Source: Bacillus taeanensis (GTDB lineage Bacteria > Bacillota > Bacilli > Bacillales > UBA6769). Taken from it: a stretch of 64,000 nucleotides of DNA. The notes under the pieces were generated by a model that made no database searches, was not told where the DNA came from, and worked only from the letters and a program-made list of their open reading frames with translations. The stretch spans positions 62,001 through 126,000 of the forward strand of contig NZ_QOCW01000001.1 of NCBI RefSeq assembly GCF_003318295.1. Direction: 5' to 3'. Within the stretch, counting starts at the first letter, position 1. Each line of letters opens with the position of its first letter. The translations under genes and the position numbers were made by a program. Shown piece by piece: positions 34,587 to 46,910 of the stretch.

Positions 34587-34847
34587 ATGTTGTCTTTCTT
34601 ATGGTCACTCATTATCGGCGGGATTATCGGATGGATTGCTGGACTTATTGTAGGTAAGGATATTCCTGGAGGGATTATCGGAAACATTATCGCCGGCTTT
34701 ATTGGGGCATGGTTAGGCAGTTTAATTCTTGGAAGTTGGGGGCCTACTGTTGCTGACTTTGCAATTATTCCAGCCCTTATCGGCGCGATTTTATTTGTCT
34801 TCATTTTAAGTGCGATTATGAAAGCTGTTCGCAAAACGGCTTCATAA
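34587..34847 (+). CDS. GlsB/YeaQ/YmgE family stress membrane protein
   Basis: An 86-residue, Gly-rich protein with three hydrophobic helices (LSFLWSLIIGGIIGWIAGLI, GNIIAGFIGAWLGSLILG, IIPALIGAILFVFILSAIM). This is the transglycosylase-associated (misnamed) family of small stress proteins. ATG 34587 follows AAAAGGAGGAGAGC. A sigma-B promoter lies upstream and a terminator follows, so it is a single-gene stress unit. Confidence 0.88.
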   Translation: MLSFLWSLIIGGIIGWIAGLIVGKDIPGGIIGNIIAGFIGAWLGSLILGSWGPTVADFAIIPALIGAILFVFILSAIMKAVRKTAS

Positions 34848-34871
34848 GCTTAATAATGAACAAATATTTTT

Positions 34872-34899
34872 AAAAGAGCAGGAATTTTCCTGTTCTTTT
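34872..34899 (+). terminator. Terminator
   Basis: AAAAGAGCAGGAA pairs with TTCCTGTTCTTTT. Confidence 0.85.
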
Positions 34900-35039
34900 C
34901 CTTTGTCTTTGGAAAGTATATTAGGGTAAAATAGATTTTTTAATGATTAAATAAACGTTTGTTTGAAAATAAATATTTAAATTACAGGATATTTCTGAAT
35001 TGACGGAATTTTTAAAAGATATTCTAAAAAAACTTTTAA

Positions 35040-35069
35040 TTGACACTATTATTTTAAGCATGCTACAAT
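35040..35069 (+). promoter_or_regulatory. Sigma-A promoter of metNPQ
   Basis: TTGACA (35040-35045), an 18-base spacer and TACAAT (35064-35069), 40 bases before the SAM riboswitch. Confidence 0.75.
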
Positions 35070-35108
35070 GCAATCTGTACTAAGATAAAGTAAATATTTC
35101 ATATGCTT

Positions 35109-35228
35109 GACTCTTATTAAGAGAGGTGGAGGGACTGGCCCTGTGAAGCCCGGCAACCGTCAAACAATGTTTGAAAAGGTGCCAATTCCTGCAAAACAGC
35201 TTTTGTTGTTTTGGGAGATGAGAGAAAG
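35109..35228 (+). promoter_or_regulatory. SAM-I riboswitch (S box)
   Basis: Conserved S-box blocks are present: AGAGAGGTGGAGGGACTGGC, CCTGTGAAGCCCGGCAACC, AAAAGGTGCCAATTCCTGCA and GGGAGATGAGAGA. The P1 helix closes CTCTTA with GATGAGAG. With a terminator downstream, SAM should turn off the methionine importer. Confidence 0.95.
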
Positions 35229-35241
35229 GGATTATCCAATA

Positions 35242-35276
35242 AACCTTTCTGCTCATTTGTGTAGAAAGGTTTTTTA
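35242..35276 (+). terminator. S-box terminator
   Basis: AACCTTTCT pairs with AGAAAGGTT, followed by TTTTT; it is the expression platform of the SAM riboswitch. Confidence 0.9.
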
Positions 35277-35356
35277 GTTAATTTTTTAATTTAATAACTA
35301 TAGTCAATAGATTGTTTAGTCGGTGCAGTACCATTATTTAAAGGAAGTGGAATAAA

Positions 35357-36382
35357 ATGATCATTCTCGATCACATACAAAAAGTTTTCCAAACAAAAAA
35401 TGGACCTGTACAAGCTGTAGATAATGTAAACCTTACAATTGAAAAAGGTGAGATTTTTGGCATTATAGGATACAGCGGTGCGGGGAAAAGTACATTAATT
35501 CGCATGCTTAATATGCTTGAACGGCCTTCTTCTGGAACGGTTTCAGTAGCAGGGAAAAATCTTTCAAGCTTAAATGGAAAAGAACTGCGAGCAGCAAGAC
35601 AAGAAATTAGTATGATTTTTCAGCATTTTAATTTATTGTGGTCCCGTACAGTAAAAGAAAATATTGCCTTTCCGCTTGAAATAGCGGGCGTTTCAAAACA
35701 AGAGCGTGAAAAGCGGGTTGAAGAGTTAATTAAATTAGTAGGACTTGAGGGGCGCGGTGATTCTTATCCATCACAGCTTAGCGGCGGACAAAAACAGCGT
35801 GTTGGCATTGCAAGAGCACTTGCTAATAATCCAAAAGTGTTACTTTGCGATGAAGCAACGTCTGCACTTGATCCAAAAACAACCGATTCGATTTTAAACT
35901 TACTTGTTGAAATTAATGAAAAGCTCGGTCTTACAATTGTATTAATTACACATGAAATGCACGTTATTCGGAAGATTTGTCACCGTGTTGCTGTTATGGA
36001 AAACGGACAAGTCGTTGAACAAGGACCCGTTCTTGAAGTGTTTCGTCAACCAAAGGCTGCAATTACGCAAGACTTTATTAAACAAGTGACAGAGCCTGAA
36101 GAAACACAAGAAACAATTGAGCATTTAATTAAACAAACGCCGAACGGACAAATTATTCGCTTAACATTTGTCGGTGGTATTGCAAAATCTCCGGTTATTA
36201 CAAAGTTAATTCGACAGTTTGATCTTGAGGTGAATATTTTGCAGGGGAAAGTATCGCAAACAAAAAATGGCGCATACGGGACTTTGTTTATCCAGCTTGA
36301 CGGAAAAGAAACAGTCATTGATGAAGGGATTACCTTTATTAAAAATTCAGGCGTAGAAGTGGAGGTGATCAACCATGCTTAG
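35357..36382 (+). CDS. metN: Methionine ABC transporter ATP-binding protein
   Basis: ATPase of the methionine importer. It has Walker A GYSGAGKST, signature LSGGQKQR, Walker B VLLCDEATSALDP and a C-terminal NIL regulatory domain (about residues 265-341, IIRLTFVGGIAKSPVITKL) as in MetN. The length of 341 residues is normal. ATG 35357 follows AAAGGAAGTGG. It is first in the SAM-riboswitch operon and overlaps metP by 8 bases. Confidence 0.96.
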   Translation: MIILDHIQKVFQTKNGPVQAVDNVNLTIEKGEIFGIIGYSGAGKSTLIRMLNMLERPSSGTVSVAGKNLSSLNGKELRAARQEISMIFQHFNLLWSRTVKENIAFPLEIAGVSKQEREKRVEELIKLVGLEGRGDSYPSQLSGGQKQRVGIARALANNPKVLLCDEATSALDPKTTDSILNLLVEINEKLGLTIVLITHEMHVIRKICHRVAVMENGQVVEQGPVLEVFRQPKAAITQDFIKQVTEPEETQETIEHLIKQTPNGQIIRLTFVGGIAKSPVITKLIRQFDLEVNILQGKVSQTKNGAYGTLFIQLDGKETVIDEGITFIKNSGVEVEVINHA

Positions 36383-37043
36383 TGAACTATTTCCAAACTT
36401 AAAAGTTGAAAAATTATGGGAAGCAACGGTAGAAACGATTTATATGACAGCCATTTCTGTATTCGCAACATTTATACTTGGAATTATTCTTGGATTGTTG
36501 TTATTTTTAACATCACGGGGAAACCTATGGGAAAACAAAACAATTAACAAAATTGTCGCAGCTGTTGTAAACGTCTTTCGCTCGATTCCATTTATTATTT
36601 TAATTATTTTACTAATCCCGTTTACAAAGTTCATGGTTGGCACAATGCTTGGAGCAAACGCGGCACTTCCAGCTTTAATCATTGGAGCGGCGCCGTTTTA
36701 TGCAAGAATGGTTGAAATTGCATTAAGGGAGATTGATAAAGGTGTTATTGAAGCCGCTCAATCAATGGGGGCGACAACTTGGCACATTATCTCTAAAGTA
36801 TTGCTTCCAGAATCCATGCCTGCTCTCATTTCAGGGATTACTGTAACGGCGATTGCCCTTGTTGGTTACACGGCAATGGCGGGTGTTGTTGGAGCAGGAG
36901 GACTTGGCAACCTTGCTTATTTAGAAGGATTTCAACGAAGTAATCCTGACGTCACGTTTATTGCAACTGTTGTGATTTTACTTCTTGTGTTCATTCTCCA
37001 ATGGCTTGGAGACTTTGCAACACAAAAGTTAGATAAAAGATAA
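36375..37043 (+). CDS. metP: Methionine ABC transporter permease
   Basis: A 222-residue permease with five membrane helices and the ABC permease EAA motif (EAAQSMGATTWHIISKVLLPE). ATG 36375 lies inside the end of metN, behind GTGGAGGTGATC. It is equivalent to MetI of E. coli and YusB of B. subtilis. Confidence 0.95.
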   Translation: MLSELFPNLKVEKLWEATVETIYMTAISVFATFILGIILGLLLFLTSRGNLWENKTINKIVAAVVNVFRSIPFIILIILLIPFTKFMVGTMLGANAALPALIIGAAPFYARMVEIALREIDKGVIEAAQSMGATTWHIISKVLLPESMPALISGITVTAIALVGYTAMAGVVGAGGLGNLAYLEGFQRSNPDVTFIATVVILLLVFILQWLGDFATQKLDKR

Positions 37044-37062
37044 ATTTAAGGAGGAATAATGA

Positions 37063-37914
37063 ATGAAAAAGTTAGTAAGTTTACTTGCATTACTGCTTGT
37101 TTTAGTACTTGCAGCATGCGGTCAGCAAAATGAAGTTGAAAATACTGGTGAAGGTGAACAAGCTGAAGGAGAAACAACAAAATTAGTTGTCGGTGCTACA
37201 AATGTACCCCATGCTGAAGTTTTAGAAGAAGCAAAACCTCTTTTAGAAGAAAAAGGGATCGAACTTGAGATTGTAACATTCCAAGATTATATTTTACCGA
37301 ACAAAGCATTAGCTGATGGAGAATTGGATGCAAACTATTTCCAAACGGTTCCTTATATGGAATTACAAATGAAGGAAAATGAAGACTACAAATTTGTAAA
37401 TGCGGGCGGCATTCATATTGAACCAATCGGTGTATATTCTCAAAAGTATAAAAGCTTAGAAGAATTGCCTGAAGGTGCCACAATTATTATGAGTAACTCT
37501 GTTTCAGATCATGGCCGTATTTTATCAATGCTTGAAGAAAAAGGATTAATTAAGTTAAAAGAAGGCGTTGAAAAATCAGCAGCTCAAATTGGTGACATTG
37601 TAGAAAATCCTAAAAATTTACAGTTTGAAGCTGAAGTGGATGCAGGCCTTCTTCCTAAAATTTATGAAAACAATGAAGGGGATGCTGTATTAATTAATGC
37701 AAACTATGCATTAGATGCTGGCTTAAACCCAAGTGAAGATCCAATCGCAATTGAGTCACCAGAAAATAACCCATATGTAAACATCATTACAGTTAATGAA
37801 GGTGATGAAAACAATGAAGCAATCCAAACATTAGTGGAAGTGCTTCGTTCAGAAGAAATCCAAAACTTTATTAATGAAGAGTATAACGGGTCAGTTGTGC
37901 CTGTAACTAAATAA
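37063..37914 (+). CDS. metQ: Methionine-binding lipoprotein
   Basis: NlpA-family substrate-binding lipoprotein: signal and lipobox LLVLVLAACGQQ, then VGATNVPHAEVLEEAKPLL, GELDANYFQTVPYME and a C-terminal half with VDAGLLPKIYENN. The length of 283 residues is normal. It starts 19 bases after metP behind AAGGAGGAATAATG and ends the operon before a strong terminator. Confidence 0.95.
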   Translation: MKKLVSLLALLLVLVLAACGQQNEVENTGEGEQAEGETTKLVVGATNVPHAEVLEEAKPLLEEKGIELEIVTFQDYILPNKALADGELDANYFQTVPYMELQMKENEDYKFVNAGGIHIEPIGVYSQKYKSLEELPEGATIIMSNSVSDHGRILSMLEEKGLIKLKEGVEKSAAQIGDIVENPKNLQFEAEVDAGLLPKIYENNEGDAVLINANYALDAGLNPSEDPIAIESPENNPYVNIITVNEGDENNEAIQTLVEVLRSEEIQNFINEEYNGSVVPVTK

Positions 37915-37924
37915 TAAGAGAGCG

Positions 37925-37955
37925 AGAGCAGTCATTGAGATGACTGCTCTTTTTT
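37925..37955 (+). terminator. Terminator of metNPQ
   Basis: A perfect 11-bp stem AGAGCAGTCAT / ATGACTGCTCT followed by TTTTT. Confidence 0.95.
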
Positions 37956-38027
37956 ACTTTTTAGGATAGTTGTTTTAAATATAACTCATACTAAATTCGA
38001 AATCTTTAAAGAAGGAGTATGATGAAA

Positions 38028-38399
38028 ATGGAACATCATGCAGAACCGAGAAATCTTACCGAAGCAGCCTTACATGATTATAAAGAGGGACTTGGACTTT
38101 TTACTCAAAAAATGCCGGCCATTGCTGAAAAATTTAATGCTTTTACAGAAGCATGTTTTAAAGAAGGTGAGCTTTCTAAAAAACAAAAGCACCTTATTGC
38201 ACTGGGAATCGGTATTTATGCTCAAGATGAATACTGTATTATTTATCATACAAAAGGCTGTTTAGATCAAGGATGCAGTGAGAAAGAAATTCTTGAAGCT
38301 GTCGGTGTAACGGGAGCATTTGGCGGGGGAGCAGCAATGAGTCAAGCTGTCACCCTTGTTCAAGAAGCAATTCATGACTTAAGCAGTATACAACATTAA
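38028..38399 (+). CDS. yurZ: Carboxymuconolactone decarboxylase-family protein (YurZ)
   Basis: A 123-residue AhpD-like protein. The family core KHLIALGIGIYAQDEYCIIYHTKGCLDQG has the Cys and His usually part of the active site, though the full AhpD CxxC is replaced by CxxxH. Three ATGs are possible (38019, 38022, 38028); the last is best spaced from AAGAAGGAG. In B. subtilis yurZ also sits between the met ABC genes and sufC. The redox role is inferred from the fold only. Confidence 0.8.
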   Translation: MEHHAEPRNLTEAALHDYKEGLGLFTQKMPAIAEKFNAFTEACFKEGELSKKQKHLIALGIGIYAQDEYCIIYHTKGCLDQGCSEKEILEAVGVTGAFGGGAAMSQAVTLVQEAIHDLSSIQH

Positions 38400-38446
38400 A
38401 TCTTATAAAAAGCACCCTTTTTTTAAGGGTGCTTTTTATAAGATTT
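38398..38446. terminator. Long terminator after yurZ
   Basis: A perfect 22-bp stem with outer arm AAATCTTATAAAAAGC and inner GCACCCTT / AAGGGTGC, loop TTTTT. Confidence 0.92.
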
Positions 38447-38660
38447 AAGATAATAATGAAGGTAATGCTTCACAATAGTAGGGACTTATATTATCATGAA
38501 ATAAAATATTCATTTTTCAAATTTTAAAATTGTCTGAAAATGAAATCGTTACCATTATAATGAAGGAAATGAATGGGGTTTTTTAAATGGGCTCTTCTAT
38601 ATTTAAAAATTGTATGATTGGTTGAGATAAAGGTTTATTAATGAATGAGGGTGAAATACA

Positions 38661-39536
38661 ATGACTGAGCATGAAGTATATGAACGTATGGCTAAGAAAA
38701 AGGAGAAAATGAGCAAATCGCAAAAGAAAATTGCTGTTTATTTATTGGAACACCCGGAAAGTGCTCCATTTCTAACTGCTTCTAAACTGGCACGAAATGC
38801 AGGTGTTGGAGAAGCAACAGTGATCCGATTTGCTGTTTTTTTAGGTTATAATGGGTACCCGGATTTACAGCGCAATCTTCAAGAGGCAATGAAACGAAAA
38901 TGGACCTCAGCAGAAAAATTTATTCAAACTACAGATCAAAATGAAAAGCCGCAGAATGTCTGGAAAGAAGTATTATCAGACGATATTCAAAATATAAAGG
39001 ATACACTGGATTTAATTGACCCTGATACGTTTCAAAAAGCGATTTATGAAATTATTAAGGCAAAGCGTATTTATATTATTGCCTACCGCAGTACACAAAG
39101 CTTAGGTACTTACTTAGAATTCTATTTGGATCTTGTGCTTCAAAATGTTGAACTCATTCGTCAGGCGGATGGGGTATCCGAGCATTTGCTGGGAATTACA
39201 GAAGATGATTTAGTGATTGGGTTTGGTTTTTCCCGTTATACAAAGCGAACTGTTGATTTGCTAAGGTATGTAAAAGACAAGGGGGCGAAGACGTTAGTAA
39301 TTACCGACCATGCAAAATCCCCGTTAACAGCGTTAGGAGACTACAGCCTGTATACAGCAGTAGAGATTAACTCATTTATTGATTCGTTTGCTGCTCCACA
39401 AAGTATTGTAAATGCCCTAATTACCGGTGTTACGCGTTCTGAGCAGTCAAAAGTAAAGAAACGTCTTGAACAGCTTGAAGAATTATGGGATAGTTTTGGT
39501 GTTTTTTATGAAGAATTATATGAAAGTTCAGAATAA
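38661..39536 (+). CDS. MurR/RpiR-family transcriptional regulator
   Basis: A 291-residue regulator with an N-terminal RpiR helix-turn-helix (TASKLARNAGVGEATVIRFAVFLGYNGYPDLQ, about residues 40-75) and a C-terminal SIS sugar-phosphate isomerase-like domain (about 120-260: KRIYIIAYRSTQSLG, VIGFGFSRYTKRTVDLL, TLVITDHAKSPLTALG). Such proteins sense phospho-sugars. No sugar gene is adjacent, so the target is unknown. ATG 38661 follows GAGGGTGAAATACA. Confidence 0.85.
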   Translation: MTEHEVYERMAKKKEKMSKSQKKIAVYLLEHPESAPFLTASKLARNAGVGEATVIRFAVFLGYNGYPDLQRNLQEAMKRKWTSAEKFIQTTDQNEKPQNVWKEVLSDDIQNIKDTLDLIDPDTFQKAIYEIIKAKRIYIIAYRSTQSLGTYLEFYLDLVLQNVELIRQADGVSEHLLGITEDDLVIGFGFSRYTKRTVDLLRYVKDKGAKTLVITDHAKSPLTALGDYSLYTAVEINSFIDSFAAPQSIVNALITGVTRSEQSKVKKRLEQLEELWDSFGVFYEELYESSE

Positions 39537-39754
39537 GGACAGGTTAGTAAAACGCTGTAAAAAGCTAAAATAAAAGGAATGAATTAGGTGGGAGGGGCAG
39601 ATCGGTTTAGAAAATAAATTATGAGAGATTATCTAACAATTCAGAAATTGCTTGATTTTACAGCGGGTGATAAAGTATTACATGTAAAACAAATTACATC
39701 AATTGAAAGGATTGATTCATTATCCACTCGCTTCAATTATATTATACGGCGGAC

Positions 39755-39907
39755 ATGGAAAAGGCGATGTACCAATCACATGGAGTATGTTATGCACAAT
39801 ACAGCCGGTGCTTACAGACGCGTATGCGTGTTGAAGAAGCAAGACAGCGAGATTATTTGCAAAGTTTAGCATTAGTTCAAAATCAAGATCAAAAGATTGT
39901 TGGCTAA
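39755..39907 (+). CDS. Small uncharacterised protein, 50 residues (tentative)
   Basis: A 50-residue frame from ATG 39755 (MEKAMYQSHGVCYAQYSRCL, then RVEEARQRDYLQSLALVQNQ) with gene-like codon use, followed 20 bases later by a clear terminator. The ribosome site is poor (GGCGG). A longer frame in another register (39621-39869) overlaps it and gives a less natural protein. The frame here is also open upstream of the ATG, so it may be the tail of a decayed longer gene. I do not recognise it. The rest of 39537-40089 shows no other supported feature. Confidence 0.35.
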   Translation: MEKAMYQSHGVCYAQYSRCLQTRMRVEEARQRDYLQSLALVQNQDQKIVG

Positions 39908-39926
39908 GTTCATTATAATAATAAGT

Positions 39927-39955
39927 AAAAAACCAGTCACTAGGCTGGTTTTTTT
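39927..39955 (+). terminator. Terminator
   Basis: A 10-bp stem AAAAAACCAG / CTGGTTTTTT; it implies a transcript ends here and supports a small gene just upstream. Confidence 0.85.
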
Positions 39956-40089
39956 ATATTTAACATCAGAATGGTTAGAATTTTTTTTCAACAGAACGCT
40001 CAAATTAATAAAGTTCATATCAGAAATATGAGGGGAGTTTTAGAATTGGTTTTTATTTAAAAGTTATTCAAAGATCACTCTCCGTTTCT

Positions 40090-40141
40090 TGATAATTCTT
40101 TTTATTTGTTATAAGATTGGAATGAGAATAGATTGAGAATA
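40090..40141. promoter_or_regulatory. TGANAAT direct repeats upstream of sufC
   Basis: TGATAAT (40090-40096), TGAGAATA (40123-40130) and TGAGAATA (40134-40141); the last two are exactly 11 bases apart, one helical turn. They resemble Fur-box half-sites. Their use in iron control of suf is inference. Confidence 0.35.
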
Positions 40142-40214
40142 AACTAGAGACAAATATAGTGTTCATCATTATAAATGAACGACAATCTAGAATAAGTCAT
40201 TGGAGGTATTTAAT

Positions 40215-41006
40215 ATGTCAGCACCACACTTAAAGATCGAAAATCTTAGCATTTCTATTGAAGATAAAGAAATTGTTAAAGGTTTTAACCTTGAAATTAA
40301 AGGTGGCGAAATTCATGCCATCATGGGACCAAACGGAACAGGTAAATCAACATTAGCTTCTGCGTTAATGGGACATCCAAAGTATGAAATTACAAAAGGT
40401 ACGGTAACTTTTAATGGTGAAGATTTACTTGAAATGGAAGTAGATGAGCGTGCAAAAGCAGGTTTATTCCTTGCGATGCAGTATCCAAGTGAAGTAACGG
40501 GAGTAACAAATGCAGACTTCTTGCGTTCAGCGATTAATGCGCGTCGGGAAGAAGGTGATGAAATTTCTTTAATGAAATTTATTCGTACATTAGATAAGCA
40601 AATGGGTATGCTTGAAATGGATGAGTCATTTGCACAGCGTTATTTAAATGAAGGATTCTCTGGCGGTGAGAAAAAACGTAATGAAATTCTTCAACTTCTT
40701 ATGCTTGAACCTAAATTAGCGATTCTCGATGAAATCGACTCAGGCCTTGATATTGACGCATTAAAAGTAGTTGCAAAAGGATTCAACGAAATGCGCGGCG
40801 AAGAGTTTTCAGGATTAATTATTACACACTATCAACGTTTATTAAACTACATCAAACCAGATAAAGTGCACGTGATGATGCAGGGACGTATTGTAAAATC
40901 AGGCGGTCCTGAACTTGCACAGCGTTTAGAAGCAGAAGGCTATGACTGGGTAAAAGAAGAGCTAGGAATCGAAGATGAAACTGTAGGTCAAGAACAACAA
41001 GCGTAA
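40215..41006 (+). CDS. sufC: Fe-S cluster assembly ATPase SufC
   Basis: Soluble ABC-type ATPase of the SufBCD scaffold. It has Walker A MGPNGTGKST, signature FSGGEKKRNE and Walker B LAILDEIDSGLDIDA. ATG 40215 follows TTGGAGGTATTTA; an in-frame GTG-type start five codons earlier is on the ribosome site. About 263 residues, the usual length. First gene of sufC-D-S-U-B. Confidence 0.96.
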   Translation: MSAPHLKIENLSISIEDKEIVKGFNLEIKGGEIHAIMGPNGTGKSTLASALMGHPKYEITKGTVTFNGEDLLEMEVDERAKAGLFLAMQYPSEVTGVTNADFLRSAINARREEGDEISLMKFIRTLDKQMGMLEMDESFAQRYLNEGFSGGEKKRNEILQLLMLEPKLAILDEIDSGLDIDALKVVAKGFNEMRGEEFSGLIITHYQRLLNYIKPDKVHVMMQGRIVKSGGPELAQRLEAEGYDWVKEELGIEDETVGQEQQA

Positions 41007-41024
41007 GCAGTAAGGAGGATAACT

Positions 41025-43985
<2,961 letters not shown>

Positions 43986-44091
43986 CGATGGGAAGCTGCT
44001 TTTCTGATTGGCGATAAGCGAGCTAATTATAAGACAGTAGTGAAGGCGCAGGCAATTCGGTGACATTATATGTCAAGGAGGAGATTTACCA

Positions 44092-45489
44092 ATGGCAAAA
44101 AAAATGCCTGAAATCGGCGATTATAAATATGGCTTTGCTGATAAAGACGTATCCATTTTCCGCTCTAAGCGCGGATTAACAAAAGAAATTGTAGAAGAAA
44201 TTTCTCGTATGAAAAAAGAACCGGAATGGATGCTTGAATTCCGTTTAAAATCACTCGAGAAATTTTATGAAATGCCAATGCCTCAATGGGGCGGAGACCT
44301 AAACGATCTTAATTTTGATGAAATTACGTATTACGTAAAACCATCGGAAAAGTCTGAGCGTTCTTGGGATGAAGTACCTGAAGAAATTAAAGCAACGTTT
44401 GATAAGCTTGGAATTCCTGAAGCAGAGCAAAAATATTTAGCAGGTGTTTCGGCGCAGTATGAATCAGAAGTTGTTTATCATAATATGCAGGAAGATCTTG
44501 AAGAAATGGGTATTGTCTTTAAAGATACGGATACGGCTCTTAAAGAAAATGAAGATATTTTTAGAGAACATTTTGGTAAAGTGATTCCACCAACAGATAA
44601 CAAATTCTCTGCTTTAAACTCTGCAGTATGGTCTGGTGGTTCATTTATTTACGTACCAAAAGGTGTGAAATGTGAAACGCCACTTCAAGCATACTTCCGT
44701 ATTAACTCGGAAAACATGGGGCAGTTTGAGCGTACATTAATTATTGTTGATGAAGGCGCATCTGTACACTATGTAGAAGGCTGTACAGCACCAGTTTATA
44801 CAACGAACTCGCTTCACAGTGCCGTTGTTGAAATTGTGATTAAAAAAGATGCATACTGTCGTTATACAACAATCCAAAACTGGGCAAATAACGTTTACAA
44901 TCTTGTAACGAAACGTGCTGTTGCAGAAGAAAACGCAACAATGGAATGGATTGATGGAAATATCGGTTCGAAACTAACAATGAAATATCCTGCTGTTATT
45001 TTAAAAGGTGAAGGTGCACGTGGATTAACACTTTCAATTGCAATTGCAGGGAAAGGGCAGCACCAAGATGCTGGCGCGAAAATGATTCATTTAGCACCTA
45101 ATACATCTTCAACGATTGTATCAAAATCGATTTCAAAACACGGTGGTAAAGTAACGTACCGCGGTATTGTACACTTTGGACGTAAAGCGTCAGGCTCTCG
45201 TTCAAATGTGGAATGTGACACATTGATTATGGATAATCAATCAACATCTGACACAATTCCGTACAATGAAATTTTAAATGAAAATATTTCACTTGAACAC
45301 GAAGCGAAAGTTTCTAAAGTATCTGAAGAGCAGTTGTTTTACTTGATGAGCCGCGGGGTTTCTGAGCAAGAAGCAACAGAAATGATTGTAATGGGCTTTA
45401 TCGAGCCGTTTACAAAAGAACTTCCAATGGAATATGCGGTAGAAATGAACCGTCTTATCAAGTTCGAAATGGAAGGTTCGATTGGTTAA
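44092..45489 (+). CDS. sufB: Fe-S cluster assembly protein SufB
   Basis: A 465-residue core scaffold protein on which the cluster is built. It shows the SufB hallmarks: [44 protein letters not shown] with the conserved Cys, [19 protein letters not shown] and [21 protein letters not shown] 44092 follows TCAAGGAGGAGATTT. Last gene of the suf operon, ended by a strong terminator. Confidence 0.97.
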   Translation: MAKKMPEIGDYKYGFADKDVSIFRSKRGLTKEIVEEISRMKKEPEWMLEFRLKSLEKFYEMPMPQWGGDLNDLNFDEITYYVKPSEKSERSWDEVPEEIKATFDKLGIPEAEQKYLAGVSAQYESEVVYHNMQEDLEEMGIVFKDTDTALKENEDIFREHFGKVIPPTDNKFSALNSAVWSGGSFIYVPKGVKCETPLQAYFRINSENMGQFERTLIIVDEGASVHYVEGCTAPVYTTNSLHSAVVEIVIKKDAYCRYTTIQNWANNVYNLVTKRAVAEENATMEWIDGNIGSKLTMKYPAVILKGEGARGLTLSIAIAGKGQHQDAGAKMIHLAPNTSSTIVSKSISKHGGKVTYRGIVHFGRKASGSRSNVECDTLIMDNQSTSDTIPYNEILNENISLEHEAKVSKVSEEQLFYLMSRGVSEQEATEMIVMGFIEPFTKELPMEYAVEMNRLIKFEMEGSIG

Positions 45490-45511
45490 GAGAACCTAAA
45501 CAAAAGAAGCG

Positions 45512-45546
45512 AATCCAGGGGATTCGCTTCTTTTTTATATAAAATT
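45512..45546 (+). terminator. Terminator of the suf operon
   Basis: A 15-bp perfect stem AAAAGAAGCGAATCC / GGATTCGCTTCTTTT with a T-run. Confidence 0.95.
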
Positions 45547-45599
45547 GCTAAATAAGGTTAATGATTTTAAATGTACTTTCAAAAGGAATGAATCTCTTG

Positions 45600-45776
45600 C
45601 ATCTGACGTTTTATTTAGTGAATAACCCCTCCTTATCAACCTAACGGTCTGATTGAAGAAGGGGCTTCCTGCTTCATTGACCATTGCATAGCGGGGTGCC
45701 CCAGTATGTCTTATACGGTCTCCACAGGCGAAGATTATACTGTTCGGACATAACCTTGCCCTACAGTTTGAGTCAT
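45600..45776 (-). ncRNA. Noncoding 3-prime tail of tnpB, possible omega RNA
   Basis: About 175 bases follow the tnpB stop on the minus strand and end at a hairpin (CCCCTTCTTCAA with GATAAGGAGGGG, read on the minus strand). Position fits the omega RNA scaffold of related elements; a reading frame here (45535-45870) is not credible as protein. Confidence 0.4.
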
Positions 45777-46910
45777 TCAGTTTGTCACAAGGAGCTGTTC
45801 TAATCCTTTTTTGAGAATATTTAGACTTGCATTGTAGTCTCGGTCCAATACTGTTGTACACTTTGTACAAATATGAGTACGTATAGAAAGAGATTTCTTT
45901 ACACGTTCCCCGCAGGAAGAACAGTCTTGTGACGTGTAGTGGGGTTCTACCTTGATAAATGCCCCACCATACTTCTCACATTTATAAGCTAGCATATTTC
46001 TAAACACCCCCCAGCCAGCATCAGAAATGGATTTCGATAATTTTCTGTTTCTTACCATGTTGCGGATGTTAAGATTCTCAACAGTGATAACCGAATAGCT
46101 TTTTGAGAAGTTATAGCTTAATTTATGGAGAAAATCACGTCGTTGATTTGCGACTTTCTCGTGAAGCTTCCGAACAAGTTGGACTTGTTTGATGTAGTTT
46201 GCAGACCCTTTTTTTCGCTTGGAGAGTTTGCATTGTGCTTTCTTAAGCTGTTTTTCTTTTTTTCGAAGAAATCTTGGATTTTCGTACTCCAATCCATTCG
46301 AAAGAACGACATACTTATTTAGTCCCACATCAATGCCGATCGCGTTCGTCTGATCAATAGACAGTGGTAATGCCTGTCTTTCGACACAAAAAATGGCGTA
46401 CCACTTTTCCCCCTGACGTTTAAGGATAAGCTGTTTAATGGTGCCTTCTAATGGACGATGAAGCAGAATACTTATTTCTCCTAATTTCTTATTGTATAAC
46501 TTGCCGCTATCAGTAAATGACATTGCATATCTATGTCCTTTGTTATTGAATCCAAACTGTGGAAAAGTCATGCTGTTATAGTCTTTGTACGTTTTTAGTT
46601 TTGGGTATTTTGTATCCTTACGAAAGAAACTATCAAAAGCTTTTTTTAGACGTAGAAAAACTTCCTGCAATGGTTGAGAGGGAACTTCTTTTAGAAATGG
46701 GTATTTCTTTTTATCCAACTTTAGTTGTTTTTGCATATCCTCACGTGTATAAGATTCTTTTGATTGATGGTATTTACGCTGCTTGTCCAGCAGAGCAGAG
46801 TTATAGGTTTGACGACAATACTGGAGCCAACGGTCTAACAGTTGTTTTTGTTCTCCTGTTGGATAGATTTCATATTTTTGATTCAACAACATTGTCATCA
46901 CCTCCATCAT
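45777..46910 (-). CDS. tnpB: TnpB RNA-guided nuclease with zinc ribbon
   Basis: A 377-residue TnpB of the classical type. It begins LLNQKYEIYPTGEQKQLLDR, has the RuvC Asp in AIGIDVGLNKYVVLSNG, the Glu in SVITVENLNIRNMVRN, a zinc ribbon with CSSCGERVKK and CTKCTTVLDR, and the final Asp in LDRDYNASLNILKKG. All catalytic residues are present. The ATG at 46910 overlaps the stop of the tnpA remnant (ATGA). It could still be a working nuclease. Confidence 0.88.
   Translation of the reverse strand: MMEVMTMLLNQKYEIYPTGEQKQLLDRWLQYCRQTYNSALLDKQRKYHQSKESYTREDMQKQLKLDKKKYPFLKEVPSQPLQEVFLRLKKAFDSFFRKDTKYPKLKTYKDYNSMTFPQFGFNNKGHRYAMSFTDSGKLYNKKLGEISILLHRPLEGTIKQLILKRQGEKWYAIFCVERQALPLSIDQTNAIGIDVGLNKYVVLSNGLEYENPRFLRKKEKQLKKAQCKLSKRKKGSANYIKQVQLVRKLHEKVANQRRDFLHKLSYNFSKSYSVITVENLNIRNMVRNRKLSKSISDAGWGVFRNMLAYKCEKYGGAFIKVEPHYTSQDCSSCGERVKKSLSIRTHICTKCTTVLDRDYNASLNILKKGLEQLLVTN

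Noticed and set aside
39621..39869. 82-residue frame MRDYLTIQKLLDF...
   Set aside because: The C-terminal third is Arg/Cys-rich and unnatural, and a better frame overlaps it; no ribosome site was found.
45535..45870. 111-residue minus-strand frame at the end of the 45.6-kb element
   Set aside because: It covers the noncoding right end and part of tnpB in another register; no protein family likeness.
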